Source: Patescibacteria group bacterium
GTDB taxonomy: Bacteria; Patescibacteriota; Microgenomatia; UBA1400; JAHJAY01
Direction of reading: 5' to 3'
DNA length: 46,127 nucleotides
NCBI GenBank assembly: GCA_018813815.1
Contig: JAHJAY010000035.1
Coordinates: forward strand, 1-46,127
In this document: positions 14,916 through 23,232 of the stretch, one piece after another
Position numbering within the stretch: the stretch's first letter is position 1
Layout: the number at the start of each line of letters is the position of its first letter
Program-made: the position numbers and the translations under genes
The notes under the pieces: model-generated
Told to the model about the DNA's origin: nothing
The model's input: only the letters and a program-made list of their open reading frames with translations
Databases searched by the model: none

Positions 14916-17114
14916 TTACTGAATTTTTTCTTCTGGAATCGGGAACAGACTGATGCTGGTTGGTTGTTCTTGGATTTGGCCGTTTTCATCAACCGGCCGC
15001 GGGCAGGTCAGGCAATAATCCGTTACTACCGGATCAGAAAGAATCAAATGTTCTTGAAGTTCAAGATTGTCGGTTACGCCCGGCTCTGACGGCAGATTAG
15101 TATTTTTATCAATCCAAATTTGTTGTTTAATATTATCAACTTTAGTGGGGGCTGAATCCTTGATAAAGTATTCAAAACGGGTTTCACACCCGGATTCGCC
15201 GGGTAAAAGTCCGGACATCGAGCAAATTGTTAAGCCAACTATATTTTCCGGTTTTTTGGGCCATTCATCTGGTTGATCTTTTAGGACATGAGTCATGATT
15301 TGATGCCAAATTGGCGCCGCACCAGTGATACCGGAAACTAAATAAGGATGCATCGGGGTGTTATCGTTGTTGCCAACCCAGACTGCGGTTAAAAATTGAG
15401 GAGTATAACCAATAGTCCAGTTATCCCGTAGATCATTAGTAGTGCCGGTTTTGACTGAAACCGCATGTTGAGGGATAACCAGTTGAGACGAGCTGCCAAA
15501 AGCGGCGCTTCGGGCATTATTGTCTAATAAAATATGAGAAATTAAATAAGCTACTTCAGGAGGAAGGGCGCGTTCGCCCGGGGGTAAAGAATTTTCCCAG
15601 TCAAATTCTTCCCAGACTTTGCCTTTATAGTCTTCGACTTTAAGAATTGGATTAAGGTTAATTTTTAAACCCTGATTAGCAAATACTCCAAAGGCAGTTG
15701 CCATTTCCGTCATTTTAACTTCACCGCCGCCAAGAGTCAGCGATAAGCCATAATTACTCGAATCACCCCAAGTGGTAATTCCCATAGCTGAGGCAGTGGC
15801 AATCATCGCTTCAACGCCATTGGCCGCCAGCATTTTAACAGCCGGAATATTATAGGAATTACCCAGAGCAAAACGCATTTGTACTGGTCCATGAAAACTA
15901 TTGTCATAATTACGGGGACAATAAGGTGGTTGTCCGGGGACATTAAAACAGCTGGGTGCATCAATAAACATGGTAGCAGGGTGATAACCATTTAATAATC
16001 CGACAGCATAATTAATCGGTTTAATTGAGGAACCGGGCTGGCGCGGCCGCAAAGAGACATTAACATTACCATCAATTTCCTGGTTAAAATAATCAGCTGA
16101 ACCGACCATAGCTATGATTTCACCGGTTTTAGGTTTGGTTATCAAGGCCGCCCCATTAGAAACTTGAGATTGGTTTAGTTTTTGCACCTCAGCTGAAACT
16201 GTTGCCTGAGCAAATTTTTGTATTTCTAAATCCAGAGATGTAGTTACTCTTAACCCGCCTTGTTCCACCAAGCGCTGACCATATTTTTCTACCAAAAGAT
16301 CTTTAACATACATTACAAAATGAGGCGCTTGGATATTGGTTTTTTGTTGAGCATAATTAAGTGTTTGTTCGGTTGCTTTCTGAGCTTCTTCTTCAGTAAT
16401 GTAGTTATCTTCAATCATTCGTTTTAAAACCATTTGCTGCCGGTTTTTTGCCAACTCAGGATGGGCGCCAAAAGGAGAATATCGGGTTGGCGCCGCGGGC
16501 AGACCGGCCAACAAAGCCGCTTCGGCCAAGTCTAAGTCCTTAGCTGATTTATTAAAGTAGGTTAAACTGGCTTGTTCAATGCCATAAGCGGTGCCGCCAT
16601 AAGGAGCATGGTTAAAATACATTTCCAGGATTTGATCTTTACGATAAATTAACTCTACTATCGCAGTTAGCAGAGCCTCTTTAATTTTTCGTTGCATGGT
16701 GCGGCGAGGATCTTCCAAAACGGCATTTTTAATTAATTGTTGGGTAATAGTTGAACCTCCTTGGGTTTGTTTTTTAAATATAGTTCGGTAAGCGGCCCGG
16801 CCAATACTGCTCAATACTAGGCCATGGTGTTGGTAAAAATTTTTGTCTTCAATAGCAATGGTGGTTTGTTTAACATAGTCCGGAAGGTCTTCAAGTTTAA
16901 TAGGCGCCCGGTTTTTTTCAGTGTAGATTTCATAAAGCAGCTCGCCGCGGCGATCGTAGATTTTGGTGGAAACCGGATAAATGTCTTGCGAAAGCCGGGT
17001 GGGCGAAGGCAGATCTTTAAAAACATAGAAAAACAAAAACAAAACCATAGCCGCAACGATTAAAAGCGGCGGCCAGCCGGCTTTGAGCCAATTAATGAGT
17101 TTTTTAAGTTTCAT
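14916..17114 (-). CDS. Class A penicillin-binding protein, copy 2
   Basis: The 732-residue paralogue of the 9101-11323 protein has a short cytoplasmic N-terminus, one membrane helix (PLLIVAAMVLFLFFYVF, about 16-32), a GT51 domain (EDKNFYQHHGL; QGGSTITQQLIKNAV) and a transpeptidase (GSSIKP, SYNIPA, KTGTT). It lacks the extended N-terminus of copy 1. Its C-terminal tail is longer and contains paired Cys residues (TICSMSGLLPGESGC and DYCLTCPRP). It reads toward the PGK gene. Two related synthases may divide work between elongation and division; that is inference. Confidence 0.95.
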   Translation of the reverse strand: MKLKKLINWLKAGWPPLLIVAAMVLFLFFYVFKDLPSPTRLSQDIYPVSTKIYDRRGELLYEIYTEKNRAPIKLEDLPDYVKQTTIAIEDKNFYQHHGLVLSSIGRAAYRTIFKKQTQGGSTITQQLIKNAVLEDPRRTMQRKIKEALLTAIVELIYRKDQILEMYFNHAPYGGTAYGIEQASLTYFNKSAKDLDLAEAALLAGLPAAPTRYSPFGAHPELAKNRQQMVLKRMIEDNYITEEEAQKATEQTLNYAQQKTNIQAPHFVMYVKDLLVEKYGQRLVEQGGLRVTTSLDLEIQKFAQATVSAEVQKLNQSQVSNGAALITKPKTGEIIAMVGSADYFNQEIDGNVNVSLRPRQPGSSIKPINYAVGLLNGYHPATMFIDAPSCFNVPGQPPYCPRNYDNSFHGPVQMRFALGNSYNIPAVKMLAANGVEAMIATASAMGITTWGDSSNYGLSLTLGGGEVKMTEMATAFGVFANQGLKINLNPILKVEDYKGKVWEEFDWENSLPPGERALPPEVAYLISHILLDNNARSAAFGSSSQLVIPQHAVSVKTGTTNDLRDNWTIGYTPQFLTAVWVGNNDNTPMHPYLVSGITGAAPIWHQIMTHVLKDQPDEWPKKPENIVGLTICSMSGLLPGESGCETRFEYFIKDSAPTKVDNIKQQIWIDKNTNLPSEPGVTDNLELQEHLILSDPVVTDYCLTCPRPVDENGQIQEQPTSISLFPIPEEKIQ

Positions 17115-17133
17115 TTACTAAAAATTATTCCAT

Positions 17134-17163
17134 TTGCTGAAAACACAGGATGTATTATATATT
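17134..17163 (+). promoter_or_regulatory. Promoter of the lipoprotein-gmk operon
   Basis: TTGCTG (17134-17139) with TATATA after 16 bases or TATATT after 18 bases (to 17163). The ORF-track TTG start is this -35 element. GAGGGGAG follows just before ATG 17197. Confidence 0.55.
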
Positions 17164-17196
17164 AAGATTAAAGATTTGAAAAAGAGGGGAGTAAAG

Positions 17197-17697
17197 ATGC
17201 GAAAAAGAATATTGTTGACCACGATTACTTTATTATTGATGGCAATTCTTTTAACCGGTTGCTCAGTTAAGGGTGTTTTAAGTGAAATGTTAGCGAAAAC
17301 CAGCGGCGGCCGATTAAAACTAAAAGAAGGGAATGAAAAAATCATCCTTAAAACCGAAGATAAAGAAGTGACTTTAGGTCAGCAAGAACTAGTGCGGGGT
17401 TTTCCTGAAGATATTCCTGTATACCCCGGAGCTAATGTAGAAGCTTCTTGGCAGGTAACGCAAGAGGATCAGGAAGGTGTTACTGCCAGTTTTATTACCC
17501 AAGATAGCTTGGATAAGGTTGAACGGTTTTACCGCGATAATTTGGGCACAAACGGCTGGCAAACTAACAATACTATGACGGCGGCTGATTCAGTAGTTTT
17601 CATTGCCGAAAAAGACCAGCGTTCTGCCTGGATTACCTTGAGCCAGGATGATAATCAGGTGACAATTAATATTCTTGTTGGCACTAAAGGTGAATAA
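17197..17697 (+). CDS. Lipoprotein of unknown function
   Basis: From ATG 17197 the product is 166 residues with a clear lipoprotein signal: basic MRKR, a hydrophobic core and the lipobox LLTGC, giving a lipidated Cys at about residue 21. The mature part has PEDIPVYPGANVEASWQ, then DSLDKVERFYRDNLGTNGWQ, a pattern seen in small lipoproteins in which a PVYPGA segment precedes a helix with FYxxxL and GW. The function is not known. It overlaps the next gene at TAATG, so it is co-translated with the guanylate kinase-like protein. Confidence 0.8.
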   Translation: MRKRILLTTITLLLMAILLTGCSVKGVLSEMLAKTSGGRLKLKEGNEKIILKTEDKEVTLGQQELVRGFPEDIPVYPGANVEASWQVTQEDQEGVTASFITQDSLDKVERFYRDNLGTNGWQTNNTMTAADSVVFIAEKDQRSAWITLSQDDNQVTINILVGTKGE

Positions 17698-18317
17698 TGC
17701 CGATTATTACTGAAGAACTTAAAAGCCAAACCAAGAGAAACATTCTTGTAGTTATTTCCGGGCCTACCTGTAGCGGGAAAGATAGTGTAATGAAGCAATT
17801 ACTGGTTCGGAATAAAAATATGCGCCGCTTGATCACCACTAACTCTCGAGCTAAAAGAAAAGATGAAACTAATGGAGTTGACTATTATTTTGTTTCTAAA
17901 AAAGATTTTGAAGAATTGATTGCTCAAGATGCCTTTTTTGAATGGGTTGAATATCGGGGCGATTATCGCGGCGGCCAGAAAAAGCATGTTCAAGATGCCC
18001 TTAAATCAGGTAAAGATGTAGTTTGGCGCATTGATGTTCGCGGGGTAAAAAATATTTATAAAAAAGTAAAACGAGATATTCCTCATTCAGTTTTTATTTT
18101 TTTGACCGAGGATTTATTAATTTTAAAAAAGCGAATGACGAATAGAGCAACTGAAGATAAAAAATGGCAAAATTGGAGTCTGAATCGAGCCACTTGGGAA
18201 CTCAAACAATACCAAGGTTTTGACTATTTAGTTAAAAATAAACAAGGACAATTGGACAAAGCTGTGGCAATTATTGAAATGATTATTGAAACCGAGAAAA
18301 GAAAAATTTTTAAATAG
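17697..18317 (+). CDS. gmk: Guanylate kinase family protein
   Basis: Guanylate kinase phosphorylates GMP to GDP with ATP. The P-loop is ISGPTCSGKDSV (about 19-30; usual GPSGVGKST). RLITTNSRAKRKDETNGVDYYFV corresponds to the GMP-binding TTRxPRxGExxGxDYxFV region, and EWVEYRGDYRGG to the next GMP contact. DVVWRIDVRGVKNI matches the DIDVQG strand. Its 206 residues match the family. Several canonical residues are replaced (for example Asn for Arg in TTNS), so substrate preference could differ. Confidence 0.85.
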   Translation: MPIITEELKSQTKRNILVVISGPTCSGKDSVMKQLLVRNKNMRRLITTNSRAKRKDETNGVDYYFVSKKDFEELIAQDAFFEWVEYRGDYRGGQKKHVQDALKSGKDVVWRIDVRGVKNIYKKVKRDIPHSVFIFLTEDLLILKKRMTNRATEDKKWQNWSLNRATWELKQYQGFDYLVKNKQGQLDKAVAIIEMIIETEKRKIFK

Positions 18318-18321
18318 ATTA

Positions 18322-18969
18322 ATGCTAAAAAATAAACAACAACTTAGGCAGGCTTTTGTAGTTTATGGTTTAATTTTATTGGTTTGGACTTTTTACCGGG
18401 CGATTTTTTGGTTTCCGATCTGGATAGAAGAACTAGTGATTAAGCCGGCAGTTTTTTTACTACCAGTATGGATAGCGCTTAGAAAAGAACCTAAAAAATT
18501 AGCCTATTTGGGTTTTCGTAAAAATGTTTTTTCAGCCAGTCGTTGGGGAATGATATTTGGTTTAGGTTACGCCTTAGTAGCCCTATGGTTTAATTATCTT
18601 AAATATGGTCGGATTGAATTAGCGTCTTTTGATTTGGCTGGTTTTAATTTGTGGTTGTTTTTAGGTTTATTTCTGGTTACTGCGTGTTCTGAAGAGATTT
18701 TGTTTCGGGGCTATCTTTTGAAACAATTTTTAAAAGGTTGGCAAAATGAATGGTTGGCAGTTGGTGTTTCCGGGTTGTTTTTCGCTTTAATTCATTTGCC
18801 GATTTTGTTTTTTAATTTTGAACAAAATTGGTCCAGTATATTTATTCAATTAATGCTTTCATTGGTAGTCGGTTGGGGTAATGGAGTATTAATGTTGCGC
18901 TCGGCTAACATTGTTCAACCAATTTTATCTCATGTTTTTTGGGGTACAGCCATTTTTCTTTTTAGATAA
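18322..18969 (+). CDS. CPBP-family intramembrane metalloprotease (CAAX/Abi)
   Basis: This family contains membrane-embedded glutamic-type or metal proteases related to Rce1. I take ATG 18322 as the start, 4 bases after gmk; the ORF-track TTG lies inside gmk. The 215 residues have about six hydrophobic segments and the three signature motifs: SEEILFRGYLL (EExxxR), FFALIHLPIL (FxxxH) and SHVFWGT. Target proteins are unknown. It lies in the same transcript as the lipoprotein and guanylate kinase. Confidence 0.85.
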   Translation: MLKNKQQLRQAFVVYGLILLVWTFYRAIFWFPIWIEELVIKPAVFLLPVWIALRKEPKKLAYLGFRKNVFSASRWGMIFGLGYALVALWFNYLKYGRIELASFDLAGFNLWLFLGLFLVTACSEEILFRGYLLKQFLKGWQNEWLAVGVSGLFFALIHLPILFFNFEQNWSSIFIQLMLSLVVGWGNGVLMLRSANIVQPILSHVFWGTAIFLFR

Positions 18970-18990
18970 TTTAGCAAGGAGGTGAAGAGA

Positions 18991-19596
18991 ATGAAGAAAA
19001 AATTTATATTTTGGCTTTTGGCATTATTGGTAATTGTTTTTGGTTTTTCCCTGGTACTTTTTTCCGCTTTTAAACTTGGTCAACCTTCAGCGGTTTTTAG
19101 TTCTGCTGGTACCGGTACGCTTGAATTAACCGTAACTGAAACCGGAGAAGAACAGGCCCCAGAGGAAGTTGATTATTATTTAGCCTATCCGGGAGTTTTG
19201 CCTGACCATCCGCTTTATTGGCTAAAAATGATCCGGGATCGAATTTGGGGTTGGTTGATTCGCGATCCGTACCAAAAAACCGAGTGGTTATTATTAATGG
19301 CAGATAAGCGCGTGGGGGCCGCTAAAGCCTTAGTTGAAGGCGGCAAGGTTCAATTGGGCCTAACTACAGCCAGCAAAGCAGAGAAATATTTAGACCAAGC
19401 AGTAATTAAATTTAAAAGCTTGAAGAACACAGCGGATAATTTAGGTGGTTTAGAAGAAAAGTTGGTCTTGGCGATTAAAAAACACCAGTTGGTTTTAGAA
19501 ACATTGGCCGGACGTTTACCGGTTGAAGAACAGTCTGGGTTATTTGAATTAGCCAGCCAGCCAGAAAGGCTCTTAAAAGAGCTATTTGTTGATTAA
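18991..19596 (+). CDS. DUF5667-type membrane-anchored extracytoplasmic protein
   Basis: The start is ATG 18991 after AAGGAGGTGA; the ORF-track GTG is inside that ribosome-binding site. The 201 residues have a basic start, one hydrophobic helix (FWLLALLVIVFGFSLVLFSAF) and an exported domain. YPGVLPDHPLYWLKMIRDRI, then DPYQKTEWLLLMADKRVGAAKAL, is the DUF5667 pattern of a Pro-rich entry followed by long charged helices. The function of the domain is unknown. It is the last gene before the nrdR region. Confidence 0.78.
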   Translation: MKKKFIFWLLALLVIVFGFSLVLFSAFKLGQPSAVFSSAGTGTLELTVTETGEEQAPEEVDYYLAYPGVLPDHPLYWLKMIRDRIWGWLIRDPYQKTEWLLLMADKRVGAAKALVEGGKVQLGLTTASKAEKYLDQAVIKFKSLKNTADNLGGLEEKLVLAIKKHQLVLETLAGRLPVEEQSGLFELASQPERLLKELFVD

Positions 19597-19675
19597 TTGA
19601 ATACCTTTTTTTAGCAGTAGTTGATGCTTCAATGGGGAAGAGTTGGATTTTCTGTTGTGCTTAAATTAAGCCCGA

Positions 19676-19703
19676 TTGATAAAACTGATATAGTTTGAAT
19701 AAT
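19676..19703 (+). promoter_or_regulatory. nrdR promoter with palindromic operator in the spacer
   Basis: TTGATA (19676-19681), a 16-base spacer and AATAAT (19698-19703). The spacer is largely filled by the imperfect palindrome AAACTGATATAGTTT (19682-19696), with an AT-rich centre reminiscent of NrdR boxes. Another inverted repeat, CTTAAATTAAG, lies at 19660-19670. Binding by NrdR, giving autoregulation, is inference. Confidence 0.5.
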
Positions 19704-19708
19704 TAATT

Positions 19709-19778
19709 GAGGGTTGACAACTCTACTGCTAGTGGAGAAACTTAATAAAAGGCACTAGTTATAGTGCTTTCTTTTTTT
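19709..19778 (+). promoter_or_regulatory. Candidate transcription attenuator in the nrdR leader
   Basis: A terminator hairpin GCACTA-GTTA-TAGTGC (19752-19767), extended by flanking A and T pairs and followed by a T-rich tract to 19778, stands directly before nrdR. Upstream CTCTAC/GTGGAG (19721-19737) can form a hairpin. CTAGTG (19729-19734) can instead pair with CACTAG (19753-19758), which would break the terminator. A small stem GGGTT/AACTC precedes these. The mutually exclusive pairings resemble an attenuator; the ligand is unknown. It could instead simply end an upstream transcript. Confidence 0.5.
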
Positions 19779-19788
19779 GAGAACTAAT

Positions 19789-20235
19789 ATGAAATGTCCA
19801 TTTTGCAAACACGAAGAAATTGTTGTCTTAGAATCGCGCGAAAGCGAAGATAACGAAGTTACTCGCCGCCGCCGGGAATGTAAGCGTTGTCAAAAACGCT
19901 TTACTACTTATGAACGAGTGGAGAATATTAGTTTAAAAATAGTTAAAAAAGATGATCGGATGGAGAATTATGATCGGGCAAAGATAAAAAATGGTTTACT
20001 TAAGGCATGCGAGAAAAGTAATTGTAGCCAAGAAGACATTGAAAACATTGTTGATGATATTGAGATGCGTTTAATGGCCAGAAAAACCACTCAAGTTTCT
20101 TCTTCTGATATTGGACGGATGATTTTAACCCGATTAAAAAAACTTGATCCAGTGGCCTATTTACGTTTTGCCAGTGTTTTTTTGGAATTTACCGACGTGC
20201 AGGAATTTAAAGCTCAAATTAAGGAGTTGTCGTAA
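19789..20235 (+). CDS. nrdR: Transcriptional repressor NrdR
   Basis: NrdR senses ATP/dATP and represses ribonucleotide reductase genes by binding paired NrdR boxes. ATG 19789 gives 148 residues. The N-terminal zinc ribbon has CPFC (2-6) and CKRC (about 31-34), with the basic TRRRRECKRCQKRFTTYERVE. The ATP-cone follows (KDDRMENYDRAKIKNGLLKACEKSN to FASVFLEF). Its stop overlaps the nrdD start at TAATG, so regulator and target form one operon. Confidence 0.95.
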   Translation: MKCPFCKHEEIVVLESRESEDNEVTRRRRECKRCQKRFTTYERVENISLKIVKKDDRMENYDRAKIKNGLLKACEKSNCSQEDIENIVDDIEMRLMARKTTQVSSSDIGRMILTRLKKLDPVAYLRFASVFLEFTDVQEFKAQIKELS

Positions 20236-22352
20236 TGGCTCGTTCAGCAATTAAAACTAAGATTAAAAAGATTAAAAAACGTCATGGGAAAATCGTGGCT
20301 TTTAGTCCGGCTAAAATTGAGCGGGCGATTTGGCAAGCGGCTAAAGCCGCCGGAGGAGCTAACCGTCAACAAGCCAAAACTTTAGCTAGGCAAGTGGTTC
20401 AAGAATTAGAAAAGCGTTTTAACTTAACCATCATACCTGAGGTGGAACAGGTTCAGGACTTGATTGGTAAAACCCTTTTAGCCAAAGGGCATGAAAAAAC
20501 CTATCGGGCGTTTAAGCTTTACCGCGAACTTCATCGCAAACTTAGAGATATTAGCAGCCTGGTTGATTCAGACGAGTTAATTGAAAAATATTTAGAGCGA
20601 AGCGATTGGCGGGTTAAAGAAAATGCCAATATGACCTATTCACTTCAAGGATTAAATAATCATGTTGCCAGTATTGTTTCGGCCAACTTTTGGTTAAATA
20701 AAATTTATTCCCGGGAAATTAGAAAAGCTCATCAGCGGGGCGATATTCATATTCATGATTTGGCGATGATTTCTGCTTATTGTACTGGTTGGGATTTAAA
20801 AGACCTTTTGGTGCGTGGTTTTGGCGGAGTGATCGGCAAGATTAGCAGTAAGCCGCCCAAACATTTAGCTACTGCCCTAGGTCAGCTGGTTAACTTTTTT
20901 TATACCCTTCAGGGCGAAGTTGCCGGCGCCGTGGCGGTGGCTAATTTTGACACTTATTTGGCGCCTTTTATTCGTTATGATCGTTTGACTTACAAGCAGC
21001 TTAAGCAGGTAATGCAGGAGTTTCTTTTTAATATGAATGTTCCCACTCGAGTAGGCTTTCAAACCCCCTTTACCAATGTTACTTTGGATTTAAAGCCAAC
21101 CGGGTTAGTGGCTAATGAAGCTGTTATTATCGGCGGCCGGCCAGTTAAAGCCAAATATAAGGATTTTCAAAAAGAGATGGATATGTTTAATCGGGCTTTT
21201 GCCGAAACCATGCTTGAGGGTGATGCTCACGGCAGGGTGTTTACTTTTCCGATCCCGACCTATTCAATTACTAAAAACTTTGATTGGGACAATCCGGTTT
21301 TAGAACCGATTTTTGAAATGACGCGCAAATATGGCGCGCCTTATTTTGCCAATTTTGTTAATTCTGATATGGATCCGGATGATACTCGCAGTATGTGTTG
21401 TCGTTTGAGATTAGATAATAAAGTTTTGCGCAAACGCGGTGGTTTGTTTGCCGCCAATCCGCTTACCGGCAGTTTGGGGGTAGTGACGATTAATTTGCCC
21501 CGCATCGGCTATTTGGCTAAGCAAGAAAATAACACTGACAGCATGAATAAATACCGTTTTTTTAATTTATTGGGTCATTTGATGGATTTGGCAAAGGATT
21601 CGTTAATGATTAAGCGCACTACCGTGGAACAATTCACTCGGCAAGGATTGTATCCTTATTGCCAATATTATTTAGAGGGTATTTGCCAGCGCAACGGGGT
21701 TTATTGGAAAAACCATTTTAATACTATTGGTATTAATGGCATGAATGAGGCCCTGTTAAACTTAATGGGTAAATCTATTGTTGAGCCTGAAGGTAAAGCG
21801 TTTGCTTTAGAGGTGTTGGATTATATGCGGGAGAAAATCCTGATTTATCAAAAAGAAACTGACGAAATGTTTAATCTCGAAGCTACGCCGGCCGAGGGGA
21901 CAGCTTACCGGTTTGCCCGGATCGATAAAGCTAAGTATCCGGATATTATTTGTGCTAATGAACAAGAGGTGCAACAAAAAGGCACTGCCCCATTTTATAC
22001 TAATTCAACTCATTTGCCGGTTGATTATACTGATGATATTTTTACTTGTTTGGATGAACAGGATGAATTGCAGTGTAAATATAACGGCGGAACCGTACTT
22101 CATGGGTTTTTAGGTGAAAGTTTGTCCAGCACCCAAAGCGTTAAACATCTGATTAAAAAAATTGCCACCAATTACCGTTTGCCTTATTTTACTTTAACAC
22201 CAACTTTTTCGATTTGCCCCAAGCACGGTTATTTAAAAGGTGAGTGGTATTTTTGTCCCAAGTGCGATCAGGAAATTGGATATAAGTCAAAAACAAAAAT
22301 CAGAAAGGAGCAGCATGGTAAAAAACGCCCCGCTAAAAAGAACCAAGTGTGA
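20235..22352 (+). CDS. nrdD: Anaerobic ribonucleoside-triphosphate reductase, body lacking the glycyl-radical domain
   Basis: NrdD reduces ribonucleotides to deoxyribonucleotides with a glycyl radical. The 705 residues comprise an ATP-cone (about 15-105; KIVAFSPAKIERAI), a ten-stranded barrel with the Cys-containing SMCCRLRLD near 386 and GSLGVVTINLPRIGY near 415. A zinc module, CPKHGY (near 661) and CPKC (near 675), follows. After that the frame ends in a Lys-rich tail and TGA, without the conserved RxxGY glycyl-radical segment. That segment is in the +1 frame at 22315-22458. AAGGAG precedes the start. Confidence 0.93.
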   Translation: MARSAIKTKIKKIKKRHGKIVAFSPAKIERAIWQAAKAAGGANRQQAKTLARQVVQELEKRFNLTIIPEVEQVQDLIGKTLLAKGHEKTYRAFKLYRELHRKLRDISSLVDSDELIEKYLERSDWRVKENANMTYSLQGLNNHVASIVSANFWLNKIYSREIRKAHQRGDIHIHDLAMISAYCTGWDLKDLLVRGFGGVIGKISSKPPKHLATALGQLVNFFYTLQGEVAGAVAVANFDTYLAPFIRYDRLTYKQLKQVMQEFLFNMNVPTRVGFQTPFTNVTLDLKPTGLVANEAVIIGGRPVKAKYKDFQKEMDMFNRAFAETMLEGDAHGRVFTFPIPTYSITKNFDWDNPVLEPIFEMTRKYGAPYFANFVNSDMDPDDTRSMCCRLRLDNKVLRKRGGLFAANPLTGSLGVVTINLPRIGYLAKQENNTDSMNKYRFFNLLGHLMDLAKDSLMIKRTTVEQFTRQGLYPYCQYYLEGICQRNGVYWKNHFNTIGINGMNEALLNLMGKSIVEPEGKAFALEVLDYMREKILIYQKETDEMFNLEATPAEGTAYRFARIDKAKYPDIICANEQEVQQKGTAPFYTNSTHLPVDYTDDIFTCLDEQDELQCKYNGGTVLHGFLGESLSSTQSVKHLIKKIATNYRLPYFTLTPTFSICPKHGYLKGEWYFCPKCDQEIGYKSKTKIRKEQHGKKRPAKKNQV

Positions 22353-22458
22353 AGTTTATTCGCGGATTGTGGGTTATCTCCGGCCGGTTTCTCAATGGAA
22401 CGACGGTAAAACGGCAGAATTTTATAAGCGGAAAACCTACAATAATATAAAAACATAA
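22315..22458 (+). CDS. Separate glycyl-radical domain of NrdD
   Basis: This 47-residue ORF overlaps the 3' end of nrdD by 38 bases in the +1 frame. It has AAAGGAG (22304-22310) five bases before its ATG. The sequence CEVYSRIVGYLRPVSQWNDG, then KTAEFYKRKTY, is the C-terminal glycyl-radical domain of NrdD, with the radical Gly in RIVGY. Two readings are possible: a small stand-alone radical subunit that complements the truncated reductase, or an indel in the A6 run at 22320-22325 that splits one gene. Removing one A would fuse the frames. The activase gene follows after 35 bases. Confidence 0.8.
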   Translation: MVKNAPLKRTKCEVYSRIVGYLRPVSQWNDGKTAEFYKRKTYNNIKT

Positions 22459-22493
22459 AGTCCCGGTGAGGCAAAGAATGGTTACTAGACGCT

Positions 22494-23225
22494 ATGTTAA
22501 TTGGTGGATTGCAAAAAACTACCCTAATTGATTTTCCCGGTCGGGTAGCCTGCACGGTTTTTACCCTGGGTTGTAATTTTCGCTGCCCTTTTTGCCATAA
22601 TAAAAACTTGGTTACTCTAAAAAACTTTCAGCAGGCTAAGCTTCAATTGATTAAAAAAAAAGACCTTTTCGACTTTTTAAAAAAACGCCGGCGAATCCTT
22701 GATGGTGTTTGTATTACTGGTGGAGAACCTACTCTTCATCAGGATTTGCCTAAGTTCTGTCAGCAGATTAAAGCTTTGGCCCTAGAAGTTAAATTAGATA
22801 CTAATGGCAGTCAGCCAAAAATGCTTAAAAAATTGATTGAGCAGAGCTTGGTTGATTTTGTGGCTATGGACATTAAAACTGCTTTTAGTGACTACACTAA
22901 AGCAGTAGCAGTCAATTCCCAATTTTCAATTCCAAATTTACAGAATTCAATTAAACTAATTTTACAATCCGGGTTGGAGTATGAGTTTAGGACTACGGTT
23001 GTGCCCGGAATTCATGACGAGAAAACTCTAGTTAAATTGGCTAGGGAACTAGCCGCTCTAAGTAAGTCTCCAAACCTCCAATATATTCTCCAGCCCTTTC
23101 GTCCCCAAAACTGCCTTGATTCTAAATTTTTAAAGATTGAGCCTTTTAGCAATACTCAAATGAAACAGTTTTTAAAAGCAATTCAAAAAATTCTGCTGAA
23201 AGCAAAGTTGCGCGGAATTGATTGA
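22494..23225 (+). CDS. nrdG: Anaerobic ribonucleotide reductase activating enzyme, radical SAM
   Basis: This enzyme uses a 4Fe-4S cluster and S-adenosylmethionine to create the glycyl radical on the reductase. The 243 residues open with IGGLQKTTLIDFPGRVACTV, then CNFRCPFC, the CxxxCxxC cluster site (Cys27, 31 and 34). GVCITGGEPTL follows as the GGE motif for S-adenosylmethionine. The form resembles the longer NrdG type (about 230 residues) rather than the short 155-residue E. coli type. Its target Gly is in the small ORF just upstream. A strong terminator follows. Confidence 0.92.
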   Translation: MLIGGLQKTTLIDFPGRVACTVFTLGCNFRCPFCHNKNLVTLKNFQQAKLQLIKKKDLFDFLKKRRRILDGVCITGGEPTLHQDLPKFCQQIKALALEVKLDTNGSQPKMLKKLIEQSLVDFVAMDIKTAFSDYTKAVAVNSQFSIPNLQNSIKLILQSGLEYEFRTTVVPGIHDEKTLVKLARELAALSKSPNLQYILQPFRPQNCLDSKFLKIEPFSNTQMKQFLKAIQKILLKAKLRGID

Positions 23226-23232
23226 AGAAGCA

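Noticed and set aside
17799-17993. Minus-strand ORF of 64 residues inside gmk, and similar antisense ORFs across the window
   Set aside because: These are frame shadows of well-supported genes, without ribosome-binding sites or recognisable domains.
22240-22352. Programmed -1 frameshift at A AAA AAC in the nrdD tail
   Set aside because: The heptamer is in the wrong phase: the zero frame reads GGT AAA AAA CGC, and a -1 slip leads to the frame that does not encode the glycyl-radical domain. Only +1, -2 or independent initiation works.
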